Assembly (NCBI GenBank): GCA_018261735.1
Contig: JAGTRM010000007.1
Location: 1-64,000 of the forward strand
DNA: 64,000 nucleotides
Reading direction: 5' to 3'
DNA from: Pseudomonadota bacterium
GTDB lineage: Bacteria; Pseudomonadota; Gammaproteobacteria; Burkholderiales; Chitinibacteraceae
Position 1 is the first letter of the stretch. Each line of letters opens with the position of its first letter. Under the pieces are notes generated by a model. That model worked only from the letters and a program-made list of their open reading frames with translations. It did no database searches and was not told the origin of the DNA. The position numbers were made by a program, and so were the translations under genes. Shown here piece by piece: positions 1 through 7,075 of this stretch.

Positions 1-1
1 G

Positions 2-430
2 AGCGTGGCCAAGCTCGATCTGCCGCCGCTGCGCGAACGGCGCGAAGACGTGGCGCTGCTGTTCGAGAATTTCCTGCTGCAGGCCAGCGCCACCTACGGC
101 CGCCCCGCGCCGCAGATCAGCCCGGCCAAGCTGCGCCAGCTCATCGCCTACGACTGGCCGGGCAACGTGCGCGAGTTGCGCAACGTGGCCGAGCGTTGCG
201 TGCTGGGCATCGAATCGGATGCGCCGCCCTTCTGCGACCAGGCTTCGGCCGAAGACGGCCTTTCGCTGCCGCAAGCAATGGACACGGTAGAGCGCGCGAT
301 GATTCTGGAAGCGATGCGCCGCAACGACGGCAATCTCACCCTGGCCAGCGAAGCGCTGCAGATTCCCAAGAACACGCTGCGCGACAAAATACGCAAGCTG
401 GATTTGGGCCACGAGGTCAAAAAAGGTTGA
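2..430 (+). CDS. NtrC/DctD-type sigma-54-dependent response regulator, C-terminal part
   Basis: Only the last ~143 residues are in the window; the reading frame is open at the left edge, so the 5' end is missing. What is present is the tail of the AAA+ sigma-54-activator domain (motif LPPLRERREDV, then WPGNVRELRN with the conserved arginine of sensor II) followed by a Fis-type helix-turn-helix near the C terminus (LASEALQIPKNTLRDKIRKL). Proteins of this family open sigma-54 promoters after phosphorylation of an N-terminal receiver, which cannot be seen here. The short Fis domain resembles DctD, the regulator of C4-dicarboxylate uptake, but that subfamily call is an inference. A strong hairpin terminator follows directly. 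Confidence 0.85.
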   Translation, partial: SVAKLDLPPLRERREDVALLFENFLLQASATYGRPAPQISPAKLRQLIAYDWPGNVRELRNVAERCVLGIESDAPPFCDQASAEDGLSLPQAMDTVERAMILEAMRRNDGNLTLASEALQIPKNTLRDKIRKLDLGHEVKKG

Positions 431-449
431 TGCGCGCGGGGTTCCCAAC

Positions 450-479
450 AAAAAACCAGTCCGAAAAGACTGGTTTTTT
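450..479. terminator. Bidirectional intrinsic terminator
   Basis: An 11-bp perfect stem (AAAAACCAGTC / GACTGGTTTTT) with a 6-nt loop, flanked by A and T runs, lies between the convergent response-regulator and ABC ATPase genes and can serve both. Confidence 0.85.
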
Positions 480-496
480 GTTGGTGTAGATTGAGT

Positions 497-1597
497 TCAG
501 GCAGAACGCGGGAACGCCACCCCTGCCGCATCGAACAACAGGCTGTTCTTCACCGGAAACGCCAGATCGACCTGTGCGCCGTTCTGCGGATATTCGCTGC
601 CTGCCTTGACCTTGACGCAGACTTTCTCGCCCACGCCCGGCAACGCCACATAGACATGCACCATGTCGCCCAGATGCTCCAGCCGGTGCACGCGCCCCAC
701 CAGGGTTTCATCCTCGTCCGAGCTTGCCAGGCGCACATGCTCCGGGCGCAGGCCGAAGATCACCTTGTCACCGATCTGCGCACCGCGGGCATCGACCGCG
801 GCCTGAACGGTGAGCCCGTCGGAGAGGCGCAGCGTGGCCAGTTTCTCATCGGCGGTCACGAGCGTGGCTTCGAGCAGATTGATGCGCGGCGAACCGAAGA
901 AGCCGGCAACGAAGGTATTGGCCGGGCTCTCGTAGAGATCGATCGGGCGCCCCATCTGCTGCACTACATGATCGTTGATCACCACGATACGCTCGCCCAG
1001 CGTCATCGCCTCGGTCTGGTCGTGGGTCACGTAGAGCATGGTGGCGCCGAGCTTTTCGTGCAATTCTTTCAGTTCCATGCGCATCTGGGCGCGCAGCGAG
1101 ACATCGAGGTTGGAGAGCGGCTCGTCGAACAGGAATACCTTCGGATCGCGCACCATTGCACGGCCGATCGCCACGCGTTGCTTCTCGCCGCCGGAAAGCT
1201 GGCCCGGCCGGCGATCGAGCAAGTGGCTCATTTGCAGCATCTCGGCCACGGCGGCGACTTTCTCGCGAATCACGCTCTTGCTGGTGCCGGCGATCTTGAG
1301 CGGAAAACCGATATTGTCGGCCACGCTCATGTGCGGATAGAGCGAGAGCGACTGGAACACCATGGCGATCGAGCGCTTGGCCGGCGGCAGGGTGTTGACG
1401 TTTTCACCGGCGATCAGCACATCGCCGCTGTCCTGCTCTTCCAGCCCGGCAATCAGGCGCAGGATGGTGGTCTTGCCACAGCCGGACGGGCCGATCAGGA
1501 CAACAAACTCGCCATCGGGAAACTCAAGATTGATGTCCTGCAGAACGGGGGTCTTGCCAAACTTCTTGTTGATATTCCTGAGCGAAACGGTTGCCAT
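497..1597 (-). CDS. ABC transporter ATP-binding protein, MalK/UgpC-like
   Basis: 366-residue ATPase of the carbohydrate-import (CUT1) class. It shows a Walker A motif (GPSGCGKTT, near residue 38), a Q-loop, the ABC signature LSGGEKQRVAIGRAM, Walker B LFDEPLSNLD, the switch histidine VTHDQ, and a C-terminal regulatory OB-type (TOBE) domain containing FGLRPEHV, typical of MalK, UgpC and MsmK. The start chosen is the ATG opening MATVSLRNINKKFG; the open frame extends 42 codons upstream but that stretch has no family-like residues. No permease or binding-protein gene is adjacent, so it probably energises a transporter encoded elsewhere. A GntR regulator lies immediately upstream on the same strand. 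Confidence 0.9.
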   Translation of the reverse strand: MATVSLRNINKKFGKTPVLQDINLEFPDGEFVVLIGPSGCGKTTILRLIAGLEEQDSGDVLIAGENVNTLPPAKRSIAMVFQSLSLYPHMSVADNIGFPLKIAGTSKSVIREKVAAVAEMLQMSHLLDRRPGQLSGGEKQRVAIGRAMVRDPKVFLFDEPLSNLDVSLRAQMRMELKELHEKLGATMLYVTHDQTEAMTLGERIVVINDHVVQQMGRPIDLYESPANTFVAGFFGSPRINLLEATLVTADEKLATLRLSDGLTVQAAVDARGAQIGDKVIFGLRPEHVRLASSDEDETLVGRVHRLEHLGDMVHVYVALPGVGEKVCVKVKAGSEYPQNGAQVDLAFPVKNSLLFDAAGVAFPRSA

Positions 1598-1685
1598 ACC
1601 AATATCCTGTTGTTCGAAAAACGCGGGCGAGCCGCGGATTATAACTGCCGAAAGCATCGCGCTGCGAAGCGATTGAGACGACGTT

Positions 1686-2423
1686 TCATAATTTGAGTTC
1701 CGCCACCAGCGCGAAGTAATCACTGCGAAACCAGGAATGGGTCAGCTCCACCGCCACGCCACTATCCAGGTAACCGATCCGGGTCAGGTGCAACATGGCC
1801 GTACCCGTCGGCAAGCCGACAAGATCGGCCAGCTCCTCGGTCACGTTCGCCGCGCCGATGTGCTGCGTCGCGCGCGCCACACCGATCCCCTGCGTGCGCA
1901 GAAAATCATAGAGCGACGCACCCACCGCTTGCGGATCGGGCGCCAGCTCATGCGGCAAGGCGGTGCGTTCAACGCCGATCACCACATCATCGGCCGAGCG
2001 CGCCCGCAGCAGGCGGGTCACCCGGCTGTTGTGCGGCAGGTTCAGATGCTGCATTTCCTCGGCATTGGCGAACGCCACTTCCCGGTTCACCCAGCGCGAG
2101 CCAGGCTTGAAGCCGCGCTGCTTGATCATCTCGGACAAGTGGGTAAAGCGCGCCAGCGGCTGCTCCAGCCGCGGGGTGATATAGGAGCCGGAACCGGCAC
2201 GGCGCTGGATGCGCCCTTCCCGCTCCAGCACTTCCAGCGCCTTGCGCGCCGTCACGCGCGAGATATCCAGCGCCTCGACCAGTGCCCGCTCGGAAGGCAG
2301 CGGCTGGTTGGCCAGCCAGTAACCGGCCTGGATCGCCATGGTTAGCTTGTTGGCAATCTGCAGGTAAAGCGGGGTCTGGCTGGAAGGATCCGGGCGCAGG
2401 ACGGATAGTTTTTTCAGGCTCAT
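1686..2423 (-). CDS. GntR-family transcriptional regulator, HutC subfamily
   Basis: 245 residues. The N-terminal winged helix-turn-helix (roughly residues 12-80, with LPSERALVEALDISRVTARKAL and the wing GSGSYI) is followed by a UTRA ligand-binding domain (LTRIGYLDSGVAVELTHSWFRSDYF near the C terminus). HutC-type GntR proteins sense small metabolites such as sugar phosphates or urocanate. It is transcribed toward the orphan ABC ATPase, 88 bp away, so the two may form an operon or the regulator may control the sugar transporter served by that ATPase. The ligand cannot be inferred. Confidence 0.88.
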   Translation of the reverse strand: MSLKKLSVLRPDPSSQTPLYLQIANKLTMAIQAGYWLANQPLPSERALVEALDISRVTARKALEVLEREGRIQRRAGSGSYITPRLEQPLARFTHLSEMIKQRGFKPGSRWVNREVAFANAEEMQHLNLPHNSRVTRLLRARSADDVVIGVERTALPHELAPDPQAVGASLYDFLRTQGIGVARATQHIGAANVTEELADLVGLPTGTAMLHLTRIGYLDSGVAVELTHSWFRSDYFALVAELKL

Positions 2424-2541
2424 GCGCGGATTTTACCTTGGATCGGCGCCGGGAGAGTTGATGGCGGAGGAGGTTCGGGGAATGGGTTTTGGAACGACCA
2501 GAAGTCTGTTGATTGCTCAGTTGCGATTTTATTACCGAGAC

Positions 2542-2613
2542 GCCCAACATTTGAACTCAGGGGCAGGCAAAAGCATAGCTTTTGGCCTGCCCCTCTGGAG
2601 CGCAATGTTAGCC
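2542..2613 (-). repeat. Solitary integron attC site
   Basis: Imperfect inverted repeat with outer cores GCCCAACAT and ATGTTAGCC (R' reads GTTGGGC on the minus strand, matching GTTRRRY). An inner, almost perfect hairpin follows: GGGGCAGGC / GCCTGCCCC plus AAAAGC / GCTTTT. Layout and orientation match the attC sites of the 12.5-29.5 kb array, with the HPP gene placed as its cassette gene. No integrase is nearby. Confidence 0.8.
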
Positions 2614-2635
2614 CACGATGGTGGAGCAGGTAAGG

Positions 2636-3142
2636 CTACCAATATTTCGGATAAGCCGTCGACCGGGTCAAATTGTTGTAAAGCAAGGCCACGAGCACTA
2701 GAAGCAATGCACCCGTAAGTGTCGGAAACCATAGAAAACTCCAAGCAGGCTGCGCAAGAAAAACGATGACGGGGTTGGACCCGGCAGGGGGATGCACGGT
2801 GCGTGTCAACATCATAGTAGCGATGGCTGTGCCAACGGCCAGCGCAAGAGACCACCACTGCGGTCCAAACAACGCAAGGAAAGACAAACCGATGAGTGAG
2901 CTGAGAAAATGCCCGACCACCACGTTGCGCGGCTGTGAAAAAGGCAAGTTTGGAAAGCCGAAAACCAGCACGCAGGATGCTCCGAAGGAGCCGAGGATCA
3001 GGGGCAGCGACAATCCATTTTCAACCTGTGCGATCGCCGCGACGGCCAATACCCCTCCCAGCCAAGCCAGGGCGACCTCTTTCCAAGAGGGCATCGGCAC
3101 GGATGCTGCGCTGCCTTCTCCTTTCAATTTATCGAAAAACAT
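2636..3142 (-). CDS. HPP-family integral membrane protein
   Basis: 168 residues with about four hydrophobic segments and the family signature TVHPPAGSNP (residues ~115-124), which names the HPP family. Some plant and cyanobacterial members have been linked to chloroplast nitrite transport; the bacterial substrate is generally unknown. The stop codon is 23 bp from a solitary attC site in the orientation expected of an integron cassette. The gene is divergent from a TetR regulator, and the 83-bp interval between the two start codons carries two copies of a palindromic operator, so HPP expression is probably TetR-controlled. Confidence 0.85.
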   Translation of the reverse strand: MFFDKLKGEGSAASVPMPSWKEVALAWLGGVLAVAAIAQVENGLSLPLILGSFGASCVLVFGFPNLPFSQPRNVVVGHFLSSLIGLSFLALFGPQWWSLALAVGTAIATMMLTRTVHPPAGSNPVIVFLAQPAWSFLWFPTLTGALLLVLVALLYNNLTRSTAYPKYW

Positions 3143-3160
3143 TTGTATCTCTCCTTTTTA

Positions 3161-3180
3161 TGTAGACAGATCTGTCTACA
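3161..3180. promoter_or_regulatory. Palindromic operator 1 between HPP gene and tetR
   Basis: TGTAGACAGATCTGTCTACA is a perfect 20-bp palindrome 18 bp upstream of the HPP start codon. It is repeated with one change at 3198-3215, as expected of a TetR binding site. Confidence 0.75.
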
Positions 3181-3197
3181 CGGGCAGTATGGCGCAC

Positions 3198-3215
3198 GTA
3201 GACAGATTTGTCTAC
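3198..3215. promoter_or_regulatory. Palindromic operator 2 upstream of tetR
   Basis: GTAGACAGATTTGTCTAC, a second copy of the 3161-3180 palindrome, ends 10 bp before the TetR ATG, so the regulator probably represses itself and the HPP gene. Confidence 0.72.
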
Positions 3216-3225
3216 CATATTAGGT

Positions 3226-3822
3226 ATGAAGAAAACTCAAGAACCCCGGCACCCGGCAGAACAGAGCGCGCGCGCGCGTATCTTGCAAACAGCCCATGAC
3301 TTGTTTTATCAGGATGGAGTACGTGCGACCGGCATTGACCGCATCATCGAGCAAGCCGGGGTCACGAAAGTCACGTTCTACCGTCACTTTCCGAGCAAGA
3401 ACGATCTAATTGCGGCCTATCTCGATTATCGGCACGAGCGATGGATGACCTGGTTTATCGACGCCTTGGGCCGCGTGCCGCGCACTGCAGAATTTCCGCT
3501 GGAGCCGGTTGTGTCGGCGCTAAAGGAATGGTTCAACACACCCGAATATCGGGGCTGCGCCTTCATCAATGGGGTGGTCGAACTGGACGGCATCGGGCCA
3601 TGGGTGGCCGAGGTGACGCTACGCCACAAGCGCGACACGACGAACGCCATTGCCAATTTGCTGCCTGCCGGGGAACGAGGCATGAAGGCAGCTCAAGCAG
3701 CGGCGATGGCGGTAGACGGAGCAATCATCCGCATGCAGATGGAAAAAAAATCGGCAGCGGCGCTAACGTTACTGGAATTGATATTGCGAGCACTGTGCGA
3801 AGCGTGTCACTTGTCGGGCTAA
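3226..3822 (+). CDS. TetR/AcrR-family transcriptional regulator
   Basis: 198 residues. The N-terminal TetR helix-turn-helix spans about residues 15-60 (ARILQTAHDLFYQDGVRATG, then VTKVTFYRHFPSKNDLIAAYL). The C-terminal region contains the YRGCAFINGVVEL stretch seen in many YcdC/AcrR-type members. The ATG at 3226 is preferred over a TTG at 3208, which lies inside operator 2. It is divergent from the HPP gene and flanked by two operator copies. Its stop codon sits in GGGCTAACG, which resembles an attC core, so HPP and tetR together may once have been one cassette; that is only an inference. Confidence 0.88.
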   Translation: MKKTQEPRHPAEQSARARILQTAHDLFYQDGVRATGIDRIIEQAGVTKVTFYRHFPSKNDLIAAYLDYRHERWMTWFIDALGRVPRTAEFPLEPVVSALKEWFNTPEYRGCAFINGVVELDGIGPWVAEVTLRHKRDTTNAIANLLPAGERGMKAAQAAAMAVDGAIIRMQMEKKSAAALTLLELILRALCEACHLSG

Positions 3823-3840
3823 CGAAGCAGTAGAAAGCCC

Positions 3841-3950
3841 GGTAGGGTGCGCAAATCCTGATTTGCGCACGCGGAACAATGGTTCTCTCGCTTGGCTATT
3901 CATTTGAATCGCTGATTTGGTGCGCAACGCTCTGCGTTGCACACCCTACA
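3841..3950. repeat. Small inverted-repeat element (MITE/REP-like)
   Basis: About 110 bp bounded by GTAGGGTGCGCAA (3842-3854) and the inverted counterpart TGCACACCCTAC (3938-3949), each followed by its own short hairpin (GTGCGCAAATC..GATTTGCGCAC and GTGCGCAACGC..GCGTTGCAC). It lies between the convergent tetR and cysH. No coding capacity. Confidence 0.55.
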
Positions 3951-4047
3951 AGATGTCCTCTTTGGGCACAAAGCGGTTTCGCCCATCACAAACTCAAACG
4001 GCCCGCGCATATCGCTGGGCCGTTTTGTTTGATTCAGAAACGAAGCA

Positions 4048-4734
4048 TCAATGCTTCTTGGCGTGCAAGCCGCACTCCTTCAAATCCGGATTCTCCCACC
4101 ACCAGCGCCCGGCGCGGACATCCTCGCCCATCGCCACCGGGCGAGTGCAAGGCGCGCAGCCTATCGACGGGTAGTGCTTGTCGTGCAGTTCGTTGTACGG
4201 CACGTCGTTGGCGCGGATGTAGGCCCAGACTTCCTTTTCAGTCCATTCCAGCAACGGGTTGAATTTCTCCAGGCCGTTGCCGCTGTCGTACTCCTGCGCG
4301 GCCATGTCGGTGCGGGTCGGCGACTGTTCGCGGCGCAGGCCGGTGATCCAGGCCTTCTTGCCGGCCAGTGCGCGCTTCAAGGGCTCCAGCTTGCGGATGC
4401 GGCAGCATTCCTTCCTGAGCTCGACCGAACCGAAGAAGGCGTTGATGCCCTGGGTATTTACATACGCTTCGACTTGCGCAGCATCCGGGAAATACACCGC
4501 GACCTTGACCGATGGATAACGCTCGGCGCACTTGGCCATCAGCGTGTAGGTTTCCGGCGGCAGGCGGCCGGTATCCAGGCTGAAGGCGCCGATATTCAAC
4601 TGGTTGCGCGCGATCAGGTCGATCAGCACCATGTCCTCGGCGCCAAACGAATGCGCGAACACTGCGGGGCTGTATTCGGCTTCAATCTTTTTCAGGAGTG
4701 CCAGGGTATTGGCGAGTTTCGTTTCAAAATCCAT
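4048..4734 (-). CDS. cysH: Phosphoadenylyl-/adenylyl-sulfate reductase
   Basis: 228 residues. The enzyme reduces activated sulfate (APS or PAPS) to sulfite in assimilatory sulfate reduction, in the cytoplasm. Visible are SLDTGRLPPET, the paired cysteines of ELRKECCRIRK (near residue 110), WITGLRREQSPTRT, the CAPC pair near 193-196 and the C-terminal ECGLH with the catalytic cysteine. The CC..CxxC set binds a 4Fe-4S cluster and marks the bacterial APS-reductase type, although PAPS use cannot be excluded. The exporter gene upstream and cysB nearby make a sulfur cluster. Confidence 0.95.
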   Translation of the reverse strand: MDFETKLANTLALLKKIEAEYSPAVFAHSFGAEDMVLIDLIARNQLNIGAFSLDTGRLPPETYTLMAKCAERYPSVKVAVYFPDAAQVEAYVNTQGINAFFGSVELRKECCRIRKLEPLKRALAGKKAWITGLRREQSPTRTDMAAQEYDSGNGLEKFNPLLEWTEKEVWAYIRANDVPYNELHDKHYPSIGCAPCTRPVAMGEDVRAGRWWWENPDLKECGLHAKKH

Positions 4735-4803
4735 GGTTCAGTTCCTTGGTACCGCCGGATGCAAGAAGTGGCGGCAAATTAACACGTCCTGCAGATTTGC
4801 GCC

Positions 4804-5583
4804 TCACAGCAGGATCAGCTTACCTCCGACCAGCGCCAGCATCACCGCCAGGCACGGCCGCAACAACTTGTCCGAGGCACGGCCATTCAGGTGGCTGCCG
4901 ATCCAGATGCCGGGCAGCGAGCCAGTCAGCAGGCTCGTCAGCACAAACCAGTCGATATTGCCCAGGCCGGCATGGCCCAGACCGGCGATCGCGGTCAGCG
5001 GCACGGCGTGGGCGATCTCGGTGCCGACCAGGCGCGAAGTCGGGATCAGCGGATAAAGCATGAACAGCGCGACCGTGCCCAAGGCGCCGGCGCCGATCGA
5101 CGACAGGGTGACGATCACGCCGAGCACCAAGCCGGTAACGAGGGTCAGCCAATTGAGCTGGTGCTGCGGCCGATTGAGCCAGTCGCTGGCGTGGCGCTGC
5201 GCAAAGGCCAGCAGCGCCTTCTTGAAGATGATCGCCAGCGCCGTCAGGATCAAAGCGAAGCCGAGAAAGTGCTTGATCAGGGCATTGAGCGTGCCCATGT
5301 CCGGGTGCAGCAGGTTCAGCGCGAGCACCGTCGCCAGCGCGGCGGGAACGCTGCCGGCAGCCAGCCAGCCGGTGATTTTCCAGTCGATATTGCGCTGGCG
5401 GTGATGCACCACCACGCCGCCCGCCTTGGTGATCGCGGCATACAGCAAATCGGTGCCGACCGCCGTGGCCGGGCTGATGCCGAACCAGAGCAGGATCGGG
5501 GTCATCAGCGAACCGCCACCCACGCCCGTCAAGCCGACGATGAAGCCAACCGCCAGTCCGGAGAGGATATAAATCGGTTCCAT
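4804..5583 (-). CDS. TauE/SafE-family sulfite or sulfonate exporter
   Basis: 259-residue membrane protein with about eight hydrophobic segments. The family's glycine-rich opening LAVGFIVGLTGVGGGSLMTP is near the N terminus, and a second GVIVTLSSIGAGALG motif follows midway, the usual inverted duplication of TauE/SafE proteins. Members move sulfite, sulfoacetate or other small anions across the inner membrane. The ATG of MEPIYILSG is chosen; an alternative start lies 7 codons upstream. It is upstream of cysH on the same strand (69-bp gap) and divergent from cysB, so a role in sulfite handling and CysB control are likely inferences. Confidence 0.88.
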   Translation of the reverse strand: MEPIYILSGLAVGFIVGLTGVGGGSLMTPILLWFGISPATAVGTDLLYAAITKAGGVVVHHRQRNIDWKITGWLAAGSVPAALATVLALNLLHPDMGTLNALIKHFLGFALILTALAIIFKKALLAFAQRHASDWLNRPQHQLNWLTLVTGLVLGVIVTLSSIGAGALGTVALFMLYPLIPTSRLVGTEIAHAVPLTAIAGLGHAGLGNIDWFVLTSLLTGSLPGIWIGSHLNGRASDKLLRPCLAVMLALVGGKLILL

Positions 5584-5689
5584 GATGATTCCTGTTCTCA
5601 ACAATTGGAAACATCATAACTACGTTGCTTATATACACATAAGACTGATATCTTTATATCAAATAATACTGGGTTATTAAGGAACCACC

Positions 5690-6631
5690 ATGAAGCTGCA
5701 ACAGCTGCGTTATCTGGTCGAAGTCTACAAGCAAGGTCTGAACGTGACCGATGCGGCCGAGAAGCTGCATACCTCGCAACCGGGCATCTCCAAGCAGATT
5801 CGCATGCTGGAAGACGAGCTGGGCGTGCAGGTCTTCATCCGCAACGGCAAGCGCGTGGTCGACGTGACCGGCCCCGGCAAGGAAGTGCTGCGCATCGCCG
5901 AGCGCATGCTGCTGCAGGCGCAGAACCTCAAGCGCATCGGCGAAGAGTTCGTCCAGGTGGAAAACGGCAGCCTGACCATCGCCACCACGCACACCCAAGC
6001 GCGTTACGCGCTGCCCAAGGCGATCAAGGCTTTTCTGCAACGCTATCCGCAGGTGCGCCTGTCGTTGAAGCAGGGCAGCCCGACGCAGATCAGCGAAATG
6101 GTGGTCGAAGGCGTAGCCGATATCGCCGTGGCCACCGAGGGCATCGCGCTTTATTCCGAACTGGCCATGCTGCCCTGCTACGAGTGGAACCGCAGCGTGG
6201 TCGTGCCCAACGGCCACCCATTGACCTTGCTCGATCACCCGATCACGCTGGAAGACATCGCCGCCTGGCCGATCGTGACCTACGACTTTGCCTTTGCCGG
6301 GCGCTCGCAGATCAACCAGGCGTTTGCCGCCAGGAACCTCAACCCCACCGTGGCGCTTTCCGCGCTCGATACCGACGTGATCAAGACCTACGTCGAGCTG
6401 GGTCTGGGCGTGGGGCTGATCGCCAGCATGGCCTACGAGCCGGAAAAAGATAAAGCGCTGACCGCAATCGATGCCGCGCACCTGTTCGAGCCCTCGCTGA
6501 CCCGCATCGGCATTCGCAAGGATGCCTACCTGCGCGGCTATGTCTACGATTTCATCGAATTGTTCGCGCCGCATCTGACGCGCCAGAAAGTGCAGAGCGC
6601 GTTGATGTGCGAAGATTCCGCCGTCAGCTGA
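5690..6631 (+). CDS. cysB: CysB-type LysR-family regulator of sulfur assimilation
   Basis: 313 residues. The N-terminal LysR helix-turn-helix reads MKLQQLRYLVEVYKQGLNVT then AAEKLHTSQPGISKQIR, almost the CysB consensus, followed by a periplasmic-binding-protein-like inducer domain. CysB activates sulfate-assimilation genes in response to N-acetylserine. It is divergent from the exporter-cysH pair across a ~106-bp AT-rich interval (5584-5689) that would hold the control sites. Its last 8 bp overlap the convergent response-regulator gene. Confidence 0.93.
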   Translation: MKLQQLRYLVEVYKQGLNVTDAAEKLHTSQPGISKQIRMLEDELGVQVFIRNGKRVVDVTGPGKEVLRIAERMLLQAQNLKRIGEEFVQVENGSLTIATTHTQARYALPKAIKAFLQRYPQVRLSLKQGSPTQISEMVVEGVADIAVATEGIALYSELAMLPCYEWNRSVVVPNGHPLTLLDHPITLEDIAAWPIVTYDFAFAGRSQINQAFAARNLNPTVALSALDTDVIKTYVELGLGVGLIASMAYEPEKDKALTAIDAAHLFEPSLTRIGIRKDAYLRGYVYDFIELFAPHLTRQKVQSALMCEDSAVS

Positions 6632-7004
6632 TCAACCCGAGCGCGCGCCCTGCCGCATCGAGCAGGCGCGCCGAAGTGAACGGCTTGACCACGAAGCCTG
6701 CCGCGCCCTGGCTCAAGGCCGAGTTCACACGTTCAAACGTGGCCTCGCCGGAAACCATAACCACGCGCGTTTTCGGGCAGGACTGCAAAACTTGCGGTAA
6801 AAGTGCCAAACCCGAAGTCTCGGGCAGATTGATATCCAGCAGAACAAGATGGGGCTGATGATGCTGACAAAGCTCGAGTCCACTCTCGGCCCGCAGCGCT
6901 TCGCCGACGACCTCTACATCGGCATGGCGCAGGATACTGGTCATCAGACTGCGCAGCACACCATCATCATCAATAACCACCGCGCTGATTTTACGACTTG
7001 CCAT
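6624..7004 (-). CDS. Stand-alone CheY-like response regulator
   Basis: 126 residues forming one receiver domain: acidic pair in AVVIDDDGVLR, phosphoacceptor aspartate in LVLLDINLPETSG (near residue 57), the serine of VVMVSGEA, and the lysine of VVKPFTSARLL. There is no output domain, so it probably acts by protein-protein contact. The start taken is the ATG of MASRKISAVVIDD; the open frame continues 26 codons upstream into the mutL leader. It overlaps the cysB end tail-to-tail. No kinase is adjacent. Confidence 0.88.
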   Translation of the reverse strand: MASRKISAVVIDDDGVLRSLMTSILRHADVEVVGEALRAESGLELCQHHQPHLVLLDINLPETSGLALLPQVLQSCPKTRVVMVSGEATFERVNSALSQGAAGFVVKPFTSARLLDAAGRALGLIS

Positions 7005-7075
7005 GGTTCGGTTCCCGTTACAACGGACTGTTATACTGACAAACTTCCGAAGATTATCTAGCCAATTTCGCTCCA

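Noticed and set aside
491-1696. Open frame of 401 codons on the + strand
   Set aside because: It lies antisense to the ABC ATPase, has no family-like motifs and the His/Arg-rich composition typical of an antisense shadow in GC-rich DNA.
5654-6574. Open frame of 306 codons antisense to cysB
   Set aside because: Low-quality composition and complete overlap with the clear cysB gene.
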